Notes: generated from the letters alone by a model not told the origin. Shown: positions 14,912 to 23,101, numbered from the stretch's first letter. The stretch: 23,781 bases of DNA from an uncultured Treponema sp. (GCA_905372345.1 CAJPPE010000001.1:1-23781), one strand, 5' to 3'. Translations and numbers: made by a program.

Positions 14912-16333
14912 ATGCTTAAACATAGTTCTTTTTTTATTTATCTCTTCATTTCGTTAAATGTTCTTTTTGCTCAAGAAAATATTTATGACAGAATTTTGGA
15001 GTACCGCTGCAAAAACGATACCGATATTGTCTTGATAGAAAACGAGGCGGCGATAGCTCTAAATAATTATAAATCCGTAAGGCTCAATTCCCTCTTTGCC
15101 TTTGACTTTAGTTCTACCTTAAATTTTAATCTTAGTTCCGAAAAAGATAAATCAGGCTTTTCCGTACAGCCTTCGGTTTCTGCAGGTATGCCTCTTTATA
15201 ATAATCTGGGACTCAAGCTGTCAGCCCCTTATTCTTATAAGATGGGAAAAAGCTCTCAAGATTTTTCGCTGGGGCTTTCGGGCGATATTTACAGCCAAGC
15301 CCGCAAAAGAAAAAAGCAGGAAATTGAAACTTCCTTGGAGGCTCTTAAAGAGGCAGAAAATAAAGTGAGGAGAGTTAAAGAGCTTGCCGAAAAAAAACTC
15401 TTAACCGATATTCAAAAAATATTAAACGAATATTCGGCTCTTCTTTCAAAGAGGCTTTCAGGCATTCAGGCCGATATTAACTACAAACAGATTCTTGCAG
15501 AAGGTTATTCCGAAACATCTTCAAAGTTAAGAACGGCAAAGCTTAATTTGATAAGCTCAGAAAGGACAGAAAAAGAAACGGAATTTTCTTTTGAGGTTTC
15601 CGCCCGTCTTTTTTTTGAGTCCTGCGGTCTTGATATTCCAAAAAAAGACGAAGATGAATTTTTTATAAGACTTGCAAAAACCCTCCCGAAACAAAAGCTG
15701 ATTTCTATGGAAAGCCTAAGGGCCGAAAACTATAGGCCTCTTTTAAAAGCTGAAAATGATTATAAAAAATTGCTCGAAAAAAATAAAATGGATTTAAGCC
15801 CCTTTTCGGCTTCTGCAAGTTTGGGATATTCTTATACGGGATCATACATGAATAAATTTGAGAATATAAGTTCGGGGCTGCAGCTGATGTTTCCCGGGGT
15901 AAGGCTTGATACGGGCCTTAGCTTAGGTTTGGACTCAGGCTCCGTTCCGTCCATGCAGGTATCTTTTTCGATAAACCCGCTTGCAATTTATGATTATTAT
16001 CTTAATAAAAAGAATGTTGCCTTAAAAGAAGCGGGCGAAAAGATAAAGCTGGGAAACACGAGGAATAATTTTGCTAAAGAGTTTAATACTTTTAAGCTTA
16101 AATGGGAGCAGCTTGAATGGCAGCAAATCCGCTATGCCGAAGAACTGGATATTTATAAAGAAAATGCCGAAGAACATGCTAAATGGTTCCAAAGGGGACT
16201 TATAAACGCTTTGGAAAATAAGCAGGCTTCTTTGCAATATATTACCGCTCTTTTAGGTTCAGCCGATTCGAATATCGCCGTACATATTTTCAATGCCGAA
16301 TTAAAAGAAGCTTTCGATATAGAGGAAAAATAA
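14912..16333 (+). CDS. TolC-like outer membrane efflux protein
   Basis: A 473-residue exported protein. The signal peptide is MLKHSSFFIYLFISLNVLFA (1-20), cleaved before QEN. The mature chain has long charged helices with heptad character (about 125-200 and 370-460), two of them flanking sets of alternating beta strands (TGSYMNKFENISSGLQLMFP, SMQVSFSINP), which is the pattern of the outer membrane efflux protein (OEP/TolC) family. It would form the trimeric outer membrane exit duct for the adaptor and permease genes that follow at once. ATG at 14912 is preferred to GTG at 14903; no Shine-Dalgarno sequence precedes either. The stop directly abuts the adaptor start. Sequence is divergent, so family level only. 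Confidence 0.78.
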   Translation: MLKHSSFFIYLFISLNVLFAQENIYDRILEYRCKNDTDIVLIENEAAIALNNYKSVRLNSLFAFDFSSTLNFNLSSEKDKSGFSVQPSVSAGMPLYNNLGLKLSAPYSYKMGKSSQDFSLGLSGDIYSQARKRKKQEIETSLEALKEAENKVRRVKELAEKKLLTDIQKILNEYSALLSKRLSGIQADINYKQILAEGYSETSSKLRTAKLNLISSERTEKETEFSFEVSARLFFESCGLDIPKKDEDEFFIRLAKTLPKQKLISMESLRAENYRPLLKAENDYKKLLEKNKMDLSPFSASASLGYSYTGSYMNKFENISSGLQLMFPGVRLDTGLSLGLDSGSVPSMQVSFSINPLAIYDYYLNKKNVALKEAGEKIKLGNTRNNFAKEFNTFKLKWEQLEWQQIRYAEELDIYKENAEEHAKWFQRGLINALENKQASLQYITALLGSADSNIAVHIFNAELKEAFDIEEK

Positions 16334-17299
16334 ATGCAGGATACAAAGCAAAAAAATAAAAAGATTATTTTAATTATTGCTGCCGCAATAATTATACTTT
16401 TGATAGTTTGGATTCTTTTTTTACCAAAGAAGGGAACTGAGGAGATTTCTCAAACGGTTACGGTAACTAAAGAAGTGATACAGGATGTTATTCAAGTTTC
16501 AGGCTATATTCAGCCTGCTCAACAGCAAAACCTTCACTCACCGGGCGAAGGTCTTATAAAAAAGGTTGCGGTTAAAGAAGGAGACACCGTAAAAAAAGGA
16601 GACCTTATTTTTGCCCTTGACAATACATATCAGGCTTTTCAAGTTGCAAAGCAGGAATTTGCTATTGAAAAAGAAAAATTGCAAGGCTATTCTAAAAACC
16701 TTGAACTTATGAAACTGGAGCTTGAATCTTTAAAGAGGGCCTTACGGGATAGAAGCGTTTATGCAAAGTTTGACGGTATAGTCGTTTCTTTTGACCTTAC
16801 CGAAGGTTCATATGTTATGCCCAAGGATAATTTCGGGGTGATTATAGACCGCTCCTTTTTTAAGTCTACTGTCGATGTTTCCGAAGGAGATGTTCCGCGG
16901 TTAAAGGTAGGGCAAAAAGTTTTACTCAGCTTTCAAGCTCTCGGCGATGAAAAAGTGGAAGGCCGTGTTACCTATCATTCTTCAATCGCTAAATCCGGCT
17001 CTCAAAGGGGAGCTACTGTGATAGAAACAAAGATAGTTGTCGATAAGCTCCCCGAAAATGTTTTACCCGGTTATTCTTTTAGCGGAAACATCATTGCCGG
17101 TGAAGATGAAGAAGTTTTGCTTTTGGATCAAACGGCTCTTTCCTACGATAAGGGCGAACCATACGTTGAAAGAGTTCTTGAAAACGGCAAGATTGAAAGG
17201 GTTAATGTCGAAGTTGAAGCCTATACTCAAGGAACGGTAAAAGTTTTATCCGGCTTAAAGGAAGGCGATACCTTGAGGGTAAAGCCTCCTAAGTGGTAA
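16334..17299 (+). CDS. HlyD/MacA-like periplasmic adaptor
   Basis: A 321-residue membrane-fusion protein. A single N-terminal membrane anchor (about 11-30) is followed by a split biotinyl-lipoyl domain: GYIQPAQQQNLHSPGEGLIK with EGDTVKKGDLIFALDN (about 57-98), and the second half FDGIVVSFDLTEGSYVMPKD (about 148-167). A short helical hairpin lies between (about 100-145). The beta-barrel and membrane-proximal domains follow and end in VKVLSGLKEGDTLRVKPP, typical of MacA-type adaptors. It would bridge the FtsX-type permease to the TolC-like duct. GAGG lies just upstream, within the last codons of the preceding gene; the permease begins 7 nt later. Confidence 0.88.
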   Translation: MQDTKQKNKKIILIIAAAIIILLIVWILFLPKKGTEEISQTVTVTKEVIQDVIQVSGYIQPAQQQNLHSPGEGLIKKVAVKEGDTVKKGDLIFALDNTYQAFQVAKQEFAIEKEKLQGYSKNLELMKLELESLKRALRDRSVYAKFDGIVVSFDLTEGSYVMPKDNFGVIIDRSFFKSTVDVSEGDVPRLKVGQKVLLSFQALGDEKVEGRVTYHSSIAKSGSQRGATVIETKIVVDKLPENVLPGYSFSGNIIAGEDEEVLLLDQTALSYDKGEPYVERVLENGKIERVNVEVEAYTQGTVKVLSGLKEGDTLRVKPPKW

Positions 17300-17306
17300 G
17301 AGAAAA

Positions 17307-18545
17307 ATGTTTGAAGATTTTATAAACGCCCTTTATAATTTTAGAACAAACAAGATGCGCACCCTTCTTTCCTTATTGGGCATAGTGATAGGCGTTACCT
17401 CGGTTATAATTGTTACAAGCCTTGCAAGTTCTCTTTCAAACAGTATGATAAAAGAGTTTGAAGAGTTCAGTATGGATATAATCAACATAGGCACTCAGAT
17501 GGATAATCCCGAATTCACAGGTGAAGGTAAAATCATAAAATTTGATGAAGCTTTCCGTAAAAAGCTGATGCAAAGAATACCGGAAATAAAGCATGTTTTT
17601 TATTCTACCCGTTTTCCGGCTGCGGTTATAAGGAACGATTTAAGGATTGACTCGATCGATGTAGAAGGAATTGAAGCTGAAAGGCTGGAATCTCACCGCG
17701 TAGTTATGGATTACGGCAGTTTTTTTTCTTCTTCCGATTATTCTACGGGAGCTGAAAAGGCCATTATAGGCGACAGAATTGCTTTTCAGCTTTTTCCTGA
17801 GGGCAGGGCTGTAGGTAAATTTATTACTTTGCCGATTCGGTCAGGCAGCGAAAACTCTCCCCCTCATATTGTGCGCCTTCAGGTTATAGGCGTTGTAAAA
17901 CCTAAAAACACTTGGGTGCTCCGCACCTCGGATGCCGTCTTTGTTCCAAGAAAATTTGCCCTGCGCAAACTTCCGGGAAAAATAGCTGAAACCGTTTGGT
18001 CAGCCGAAGTTGCTATTTCGGACCCTAAGGACTCCTCCAATGTTGAAGTAAAGATTCAAGATTTTTCTGAAGAACTGTCGGGCGGTAACCGGTTTGCAAT
18101 CTGGGTTTATTCTGCCCGCCAGCAGTTTGAGCAAATGACTAAGATTACCGGAATGGTAAGTCTTGTGCTTTCGGCCATAGCCGGAATCTCCTTGCTTGTC
18201 GGGGGTATAGGCATTATGAATATAATGCTTGTTACCGTTACCGAACGCAGAAGGGAGATAGGCATAAGAAAGGCTCTCGGGGCTACGGGCGGAGCCATAA
18301 GAATGCAGTTTTTAATAGAGTCGGCTTCCCTCACTCTTACAGGGGGTCTCATAGGTATAGTTTTAGGGCTTCTAATCAGTAAGCTGATTGTAAATGTTTT
18401 CTTCCCTCCCGAAATAATCTTTTTACCCAATTTTTCGGGCTCGCTGATAGCCTTTTCGGTCAGCGTATGTACGGGAATATTTTTCGGCCTTCATCCCGCC
18501 ATCAAGGCGGCTAGGCTTGATCCCGTCCTAGCCCTTGCAGAATAA
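17307..18545 (+). CDS. MacB-like ABC transporter permease (FtsX family)
   Basis: A 412-residue permease with the MacB/FtsX topology: an N-terminal membrane helix preceded by MRTLLSLLGIVIGVTSVIIV (about 18-37), a large periplasmic domain (about 45-275, MacB_PCD type), and three C-terminal helices (about 285-310, 335-360, 378-402). The coupling motif RRREIGIRKALGATGGAIR (about 313-331) is intact. Unlike E. coli MacB there is no fused ATPase domain, and no ATP-binding gene is next to it or anywhere in the window. The ATPase must be supplied in trans, or has been lost. With the TolC-like and MacA-like genes it forms a tripartite exporter for an unknown substrate (lipid, peptide, lipoprotein or drug). 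Confidence 0.9.
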   Translation: MFEDFINALYNFRTNKMRTLLSLLGIVIGVTSVIIVTSLASSLSNSMIKEFEEFSMDIINIGTQMDNPEFTGEGKIIKFDEAFRKKLMQRIPEIKHVFYSTRFPAAVIRNDLRIDSIDVEGIEAERLESHRVVMDYGSFFSSSDYSTGAEKAIIGDRIAFQLFPEGRAVGKFITLPIRSGSENSPPHIVRLQVIGVVKPKNTWVLRTSDAVFVPRKFALRKLPGKIAETVWSAEVAISDPKDSSNVEVKIQDFSEELSGGNRFAIWVYSARQQFEQMTKITGMVSLVLSAIAGISLLVGGIGIMNIMLVTVTERRREIGIRKALGATGGAIRMQFLIESASLTLTGGLIGIVLGLLISKLIVNVFFPPEIIFLPNFSGSLIAFSVSVCTGIFFGLHPAIKAARLDPVLALAE

Positions 18546-18559
18546 ATGAGGTTTTTCTT

Positions 18560-19591
18560 ATGGATATTGAAGCTTTAGAATTGCGTGCCCTGAGTATTCA
18601 GGCCGCAAGAGAATTTTTTATTAAAAAGAATTATTTGGAATTGGATACACCGGCTCTTTCAGGAGAGCTAATCCCCGAAACCTGTCTGGAAGTTTTTAAA
18701 ACGGAATACATAAGTCCGTCCTTGTCAAAAGATACCCATCGAAGGAAAGCTTTTTATTTGGTTCCCTCGCCCGAAGTTTATATTAAGCCGATAATAGCCC
18801 AAACTTCCCGCTCGGTTTTTCAAATTTCAAAATGTTACCGCAATGCAGAATCGATAGGCAATATCCATAGCCCCGAATTTACCATGCTCGAATATTATAC
18901 GGTAAACGCAAACTATAAAGATTCCGTAAGGATAAGCGAAGAATTTTTAAGCCATGTTTCCGATAGGGTAAAAGAAAATCCTCTTGTTGACGGGGAGGTC
19001 TTAAAAATCTTGTCAAATGGATTTGAGTGTCTGACTATGGACGAGGCCTTTAGAAAATATGCAGGAGTGCCTTTAAGCACGGAGCATTCACCGGAAGAAC
19101 TCGCTTACTACGCCGAAAACTTAGGGCTAGGAGAAGCTGAAAACTATTCGGATTGGAAAGAGGACGATTTATATGAGCTTATTTTAGTCCACGCAGTTGA
19201 GCCCAATCTTCCTAAAAACAGACTTATAGCTCTTTTGGATTATCCCGCCTTTGTGCCCTGCCTTGCCGCAGAAAATTCCGAAAAGGTTTTCAATAAAAAA
19301 AATGAAGAACTTGAATGGAAGACCGTCGAGCGATGGGAAGTTTATTTAAACGGGGTTGAGCTTGCCAATTGCTATACCGAAGAAAGAAATGAAAACAAAA
19401 TAAATTCTTATTTTAAAAACGAAAACGAATTAAAGCAAAAAAATGCTCTAGTTCCGCATCCGCCGGTAAAAGATTTCGGAGAGACTTGCTCTAAGATGCC
19501 GCCATGCTCCGGTGTTGCCATGGGCTTTGACCGCCTTATCATGCTCTTAGCCGGAAAAAAAACTCTCGATTTTGTGATAAAAAGGTATTAA
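18560..19591 (+). CDS. epmA: EpmA/PoxA-type lysyl-tRNA synthetase paralogue
   Basis: A 343-residue class II synthetase core without the anticodon-binding domain, as in EpmA (GenX/PoxA), which attaches (R)-beta-lysine or lysine to elongation factor P. Motif 1 lies around LELDTPALSGE (26-36). Motif 2 is QISKCYRNAESIGNIHSPEF (88-107) with R94 and E97. Motif 3 is GVAMGFDRLIMLLAG (318-332) with R325. The substrate pocket YLNGVELANCYTE is present. After TLDFVI the protein ends in KRY, where relatives normally continue with an FP-containing tail; the following DNA belongs to a transposase remnant, so the last residues seem replaced. It starts 14 nt after the permease gene behind TGAGG. Confidence 0.85.
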   Translation: MDIEALELRALSIQAAREFFIKKNYLELDTPALSGELIPETCLEVFKTEYISPSLSKDTHRRKAFYLVPSPEVYIKPIIAQTSRSVFQISKCYRNAESIGNIHSPEFTMLEYYTVNANYKDSVRISEEFLSHVSDRVKENPLVDGEVLKILSNGFECLTMDEAFRKYAGVPLSTEHSPEELAYYAENLGLGEAENYSDWKEDDLYELILVHAVEPNLPKNRLIALLDYPAFVPCLAAENSEKVFNKKNEELEWKTVERWEVYLNGVELANCYTEERNENKINSYFKNENELKQKNALVPHPPVKDFGETCSKMPPCSGVAMGFDRLIMLLAGKKTLDFVIKRY

Positions 19592-19865
19592 CAAGTTTCT
19601 TTTTCTTTTCATCTTGGTCAAAGTTTTCCTGTTGTTCTTTAACCTTGGCTAAGTTTAAAAAGTGGATTTGAAGCTCATCGGAAAGTCTATCATTAAAGTG
19701 CTTTTCGACTACATTGTATTCGCTGTGTAAAAGATTGTTTAAATCAAAGCCTTCACCGACTATGTTTATTGCAATACAGTTGGGCAGTTTTGTATATACT
19801 TCACTTATTTTTAAATTTTCCGTGTACATTTTAGCCCAGTAAAAGATGAGCACCGTACTTGACAC
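19592..19865 (-). pseudogene. Remnant of a Rpn-family (PD-(D/E)XK) transposase
   Basis: The - strand holds a 108-codon frame (it continues into epmA to 19539). Residues 8-72 match the middle of Rpn/PDDEXK-family transposases: FYWAKMYTENLK, then LPNCIAINIVGEGFDLN, then HSEYNVVEKHFNDRLSDELQ and IHFLNLAKVKEQ. In family members a nuclease core with the PD-(D/E)XK residues precedes the FYWAKMYTE segment; here it is absent, and the C-terminal part beyond KVKEQQENFDQDE is also gone. It is therefore a fragment truncated on both sides, filling the epmA-glmS gap. No terminal repeats are visible. Confidence 0.72.
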
Positions 19866-19887
19866 ATCTTCATTTTAAGAATAGACT
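19859..19887 (+). promoter_or_regulatory. Promoter of the glmS-glmL unit
   Basis: A perfect TTGACA (19859-19864), a 17-nt spacer and TAGACT (19882-19887), about 35 nt upstream of the glmS start. The -35 box lies just at the edge of the transposase remnant. I see no cobalamin riboswitch in the short leader. Confidence 0.72.
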
Positions 19888-19921
19888 GAATTCCAACACG
19901 ATAAATTTGAGGAGGCGGAAT

Positions 19922-20341
19922 ATGGCAAGAAAGGTTAAACTTGTATTGGGCGTAATAGGCTCTGATTGTCATGCTGTCGGTAATAAAATTTTGGATTACT
20001 CTTTGACCGAGGCCGGTTTTGAAGTAACCAATATAGGCGTTTTAAGCCCCCAAGAGGACTTTATAAATGCAGCCCTTGAAACGAATGCGGATGCGATTTT
20101 AGTATCTTCGCTTTACGGTCAAGGAGAGCTGGATTGTAAGGGTTTACGCGAAAAATGCGATGAAGCCGGCTTAAAAGGTATTAAGCTTTTTGTCGGCGGA
20201 AACATAGTTGTAGGTAAGCAGGATTTCAATGAGGTACATAAGCGTTTTACCGCAATGGGTTTTGATCATGTTTATCCGCCGGGAACACCGGTCGAAACGA
20301 CTATTAAAGATCTACATGCCGATTTTCCGGATCACGCATAG
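19922..20341 (+). CDS. glmS: Glutamate mutase small subunit, B12-binding (GlmS/MutS)
   Basis: A 139-residue cobalamin-binding protein, the size of glutamate mutase sigma subunit. The base-off/His-on B12 motif DxHxxG is D15-C16-H17-A18-V19-G20, with H17 the cobalt ligand. The later B12-fold loops [10 protein letters not shown] (about 61-70) and FVGGNIVVG (about 91-99) are present. With the large GlmE subunit it interconverts L-glutamate and threo-3-methylaspartate, the first step of the methylaspartate route of glutamate fermentation. GGAGG at 19911-19915 fixes the start at 19922. The reactivase gene follows after 32 nt, but the large-subunit gene does not. Confidence 0.92.
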   Translation: MARKVKLVLGVIGSDCHAVGNKILDYSLTEAGFEVTNIGVLSPQEDFINAALETNADAILVSSLYGQGELDCKGLREKCDEAGLKGIKLFVGGNIVVGKQDFNEVHKRFTAMGFDHVYPPGTPVETTIKDLHADFPDHA

Positions 20342-20373
20342 GATTTAAGAGAGAGCACTAAGATTTACTCAAA

Positions 20374-21753
20374 ATGAACTGCTATTTATTTGTTGACTTT
20401 GGAAGTACGAATACAAAAGTAACTCTTGTAGATATCGAAAAAGAAGACATAATCGGTACGGCAAAGGCTTATACTACTGTTGAAACCGATGTTATGACAG
20501 GCTATAATAATGCCATTGAGCTTCTGCACAAAAAAACCGGAACGGATTATACGGTAGTAAAAAGCCTTGCCTGCTCCTCGGCGGCAGGGGGCTTAAAGAT
20601 AATTGCCATCGGCCTTGTGCCGGAACTGACAAGCGAGGCGGCAAAAAGGGCAGCCCTCGGTGCCGGAGCCAAGGTAATTCACACTTACAGCCACAACCTC
20701 AACAAGAGTGAAGCTGAGGCGATAGTAAACTCAAGTGCGGATATAATCCTTTTAGCCGGAGGCACAAACGGCGGTGATTCACGCTGTATAATCCACAATG
20801 CAAAGATGCTTGCAGATTACGGAGTACGGGTTCCTGTCGTTGTTGCGGGCAACAAGAGTGCCGAAGACGAAATCATCGAAATCTTCAAAGACAAGGTAGA
20901 GTTTCACTTGGCTGAAAACGTAATGCCCAAAATAAACAAGCTCAATGTTGAAAGTGCCCGCGAAACAATCCGCAGCATCTTTATGAATAATATCGTGCAT
21001 GCAAAGGGTATGACCCATGTCGAAAGTAATATAGATAATATCCTTATGCCGACCCCTGCTGCCGTCCTAAAGGCGGCTCAAACTTTATCCGAAGGTACTG
21101 AAAATGAAGCGGGTTTAGGAGATCTCGTTGTTTTGGACATAGGCGGGGCTACAACCGATGTTCATTCCGCTGCGGAAGGAGATCCGACTCAAGGCTCTGT
21201 CTTTTTATACGGCCTTCCTGAAGCCTTTTTAAAACGCACAGTGGAAGGCGACCTTGGTATGCGTTACTCACTTCCGACAGTCGCTGATGTTCAAGGCCCG
21301 CACGGACTTAGACACTATCTTTCAAAAGAATATAAGTACAATATTGAAGAAGAAGTCAAAAAACGGAATGAGCACACCGATTTTATTTCTGAAAACGAAA
21401 AAGATTTGGCCTTTGATTGTGCCGTTGCCAAGGTTTGTGCCGATGTTTCTATGGGCCGCCATGTTGGGGTTTTGACCCCTGTTTATACCGGCTGCGGTGC
21501 CAGTTTTCAACAAGAAGGAAAAGATCTAACTCAGCTGCGTTATATAATAGGAACCGGCGGAATTTTGGTTTATAATTCCCATTATAAAGAAATTATGGAA
21601 GCTTGCAAATTCCGTGAGGATGATCCTTTTAGCTTAAAACCTAAAAATCCCCAGTTTCTTCTTGATAAGGAGTATATTTTGTCGGCTATGGGGCTTTTGG
21701 CTACCGAGGATCCCGATCTGGCTATAAGAATAATGAAAAAACATCTGGTCTAA
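20374..21753 (+). CDS. glmL: Glutamate mutase reactivase-like protein (GlmL/MutL)
   Basis: A 459-residue ASKHA-fold ATPase. The N-terminal phosphate-1 motif is VDFGSTNTKVTLVD (7-20) and the phosphate-2 motif is DIGGATTD (255-262). LLAGGTNGGDS (about 128-138) also matches the MutL family. GlmL is encoded with coenzyme-B12 glutamate mutase in clostridia and others and is thought to exchange damaged cobalamin, by analogy to diol-dehydratase reactivases. No good Shine-Dalgarno sequence lies at SD distance; GAGAGAG is about 20 nt upstream. Co-transcribed with glmS. It has nothing to do with DNA mismatch repair MutL. Confidence 0.92.
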   Translation: MNCYLFVDFGSTNTKVTLVDIEKEDIIGTAKAYTTVETDVMTGYNNAIELLHKKTGTDYTVVKSLACSSAAGGLKIIAIGLVPELTSEAAKRAALGAGAKVIHTYSHNLNKSEAEAIVNSSADIILLAGGTNGGDSRCIIHNAKMLADYGVRVPVVVAGNKSAEDEIIEIFKDKVEFHLAENVMPKINKLNVESARETIRSIFMNNIVHAKGMTHVESNIDNILMPTPAAVLKAAQTLSEGTENEAGLGDLVVLDIGGATTDVHSAAEGDPTQGSVFLYGLPEAFLKRTVEGDLGMRYSLPTVADVQGPHGLRHYLSKEYKYNIEEEVKKRNEHTDFISENEKDLAFDCAVAKVCADVSMGRHVGVLTPVYTGCGASFQQEGKDLTQLRYIIGTGGILVYNSHYKEIMEACKFREDDPFSLKPKNPQFLLDKEYILSAMGLLATEDPDLAIRIMKKHLV

Positions 21754-21784
21754 ACCGATATTTTATCATCTTTTGAATTTTGTA

Positions 21785-21813
21785 TTGACTTTTTACGGGT
21801 TTTAGTGTAGAAT
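21785..21813 (+). promoter_or_regulatory. Promoter of the rpmF-acpP-rnc operon
   Basis: TTGACT (21785-21790), 17-nt spacer, TAGAAT (21808-21813). Both boxes have one mismatch. The transcript would begin near 21820 and carry an approximately 80-nt leader with a GCCGCA/TGCGGC hairpin (21835-21840 with 21847-21852). Confidence 0.75.
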
Positions 21814-21898
21814 AGGCACTTGATTATGTGAACGGCCGCAAATAGGTGCGGCAGATATGCTTTTTTAATTTTAGATATTTTGTAGTGGAGGATTGAGT

Positions 21899-22087
21899 AT
21901 GGCTGTACCAAGAGCGAATACATCAAAGGCTAGAACAAGACGCCGACGCGGTATAAATATGCGTTTACAAGCGCCAAATCTTGTTGAGTGTTCCGGATGC
22001 GGTAACTTGATTATGCCTCATCATGTATGCCCCAAATGCGGGTTTTATAAAGGCAAGCAGGTTATTAACCCCGATAAATTAGACTAA
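21899..22087 (+). CDS. rpmF: Ribosomal protein L32
   Basis: A 62-residue L32 starting MAVPRANTSKARTRRRRG. It is a structural protein of the large subunit near the peptidyl-transferase side. It has the zinc-ribbon (C+) form, with C31-x-x-C34 and C44-x-x-C47 all present, so it is not the zinc-free paralogue. GGAGG at 21887-21891 is 7 nt before the chosen ATG; an in-frame TTG at 21893 is too close to that site. It leads an operon with acpP (12 nt gap). Confidence 0.97.
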   Translation: MAVPRANTSKARTRRRRGINMRLQAPNLVECSGCGNLIMPHHVCPKCGFYKGKQVINPDKLD

Positions 22088-22099
22088 AGGAGATAGTTT

Positions 22100-22336
22100 A
22101 TGGATGATTTATTCAAAAAGATTCAGCAATTAATTGCAGCAAAGTTGGAAATCGATGAAGACAAGGTTACATTGGATTCTTCTTTCCGACAGGATTTAGG
22201 TGCCGACAGTCTTGACACCTATGAACTTGTTTATGCTCTCGAAGAAGATATGGGCATTAAGATCCCGGACGAAAAAGCAAATGAGTTTGAAACAGTCCGC
22301 GATGCCTATGAATTTATCAAATCTCAGCAAAAATAA
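22100..22336 (+). CDS. acpP: Acyl carrier protein
   Basis: A 78-residue ACP. The acyl chain is carried on phosphopantetheine attached to Ser37 in GADSLD (34-39), the invariant ACP motif. Acidic helix II (TYELVYALEEDMGIKIPDE) is the usual partner-binding surface. AAGGAG lies 8 nt before ATG. The L32-ACP-RNase III order is common in bacteria, often with plsX and fab genes in between; these are absent here. The stop is followed after 24 nt by rnc. Confidence 0.97.
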   Translation: MDDLFKKIQQLIAAKLEIDEDKVTLDSSFRQDLGADSLDTYELVYALEEDMGIKIPDEKANEFETVRDAYEFIKSQQK

Positions 22337-22360
22337 GTTTTGTTTTTAAGGAGCAGCTCT

Positions 22361-23101
22361 TTGTTTCCGATAAGAAGCGGTCTTGAACCCAAGAGGAAGC
22401 AGGAGCTCCTCGAGTTCCAAAAGCAAGCGGGGTTGAAATTTAAAGATCTACGCTTGCTTGATCTAGCCTTCCACCACAGGTCATTTTCCAACGAACATAA
22501 TAATTTCCACGCAAATAATGAACGCCTTGAGTTTTTAGGGGACTCCGTCCTTGGACTTGTTGCAGCTTCCTATCTTTATAAGTCTTTTGAAGATAAGCCG
22601 GAGGGGGAGCTTGCAAAGATAAAGGCTTCCGCTGTTTCCGAGGAAGCTCTTTCAAAGACTGCTTCTAAACTGAATATAAGTAATTATTTGGTTTTGGGAA
22701 AGGGAGAAGAAATGTCCGGCGGAAGAGAGAAAAAGGCTATTCTTGCCGATGCCCTTGAAGCCCTTATCGGTGCCTACTATATTGATTCGGGTTTTAAAAC
22801 AGCTCAAAAATTTGTTCTAAGGCTTTTGGAATCTACCATCAATTCGGTATTAGAAAAGAAGTTTATAAGTGACTATAAATCCCTCCTTCAGGAATTGGTA
22901 CAAAAGAAATTTAAAACGGTTCCGAAATACGAGCTTAAAAAGGCAAGCGGTCCCGACCATGACCGCACTTTTTGGTTTACAGTTTCAGTAAACGGTAAGG
23001 TTTACGGTCCCCTTTCAGGTAAAACAAAAAAAGAAGCTGAACAGTCTGTAGCAAAAGTGGCCTATGAAGACTTGAGTTCAGAGTTTACTGTGTCAAAATA
23101 G
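22361..23101 (+). CDS. rnc: Ribonuclease III
   Basis: A 246-residue RNase III from a TTG start. It cleaves double-stranded RNA, matures rRNA and processes structured operon transcripts, perhaps including the long stems around rplL. The endonuclease domain (about 15-165) has the signature NNERLEFLGDSVLG with E54, E57 and D61, and the second metal cluster ADALEALIGA with D130 and E133. The dsRNA-binding domain (about 170-240) has DYKSLLQELVQ and GPDHDRTFWFTV. The start is set by AAGGAG (22348-22353), 7 nt before TTG at 22361. An upstream in-frame TTG at 22340 lies before this ribosome site and is not used. Confidence 0.96.
   Translation: MFPIRSGLEPKRKQELLEFQKQAGLKFKDLRLLDLAFHHRSFSNEHNNFHANNERLEFLGDSVLGLVAASYLYKSFEDKPEGELAKIKASAVSEEALSKTASKLNISNYLVLGKGEEMSGGREKKAILADALEALIGAYYIDSGFKTAQKFVLRLLESTINSVLEKKFISDYKSLLQELVQKKFKTVPKYELKKASGPDHDRTFWFTVSVNGKVYGPLSGKTKKEAEQSVAKVAYEDLSSEFTVSK

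Noticed and set aside
19866..19921. Possible cobalamin riboswitch before the B12-dependent glutamate mutase genes.
   Set aside because: The leader from the predicted promoter is only about 30 nt, far too short for a cobalamin riboswitch.
20374..21753. Reading glmL (MutL) and glmS (MutS) as DNA mismatch-repair genes.
   Set aside because: The names coincide, but the proteins show a B12-binding DxHxxG motif and an ASKHA ATPase fold, not repair domains.
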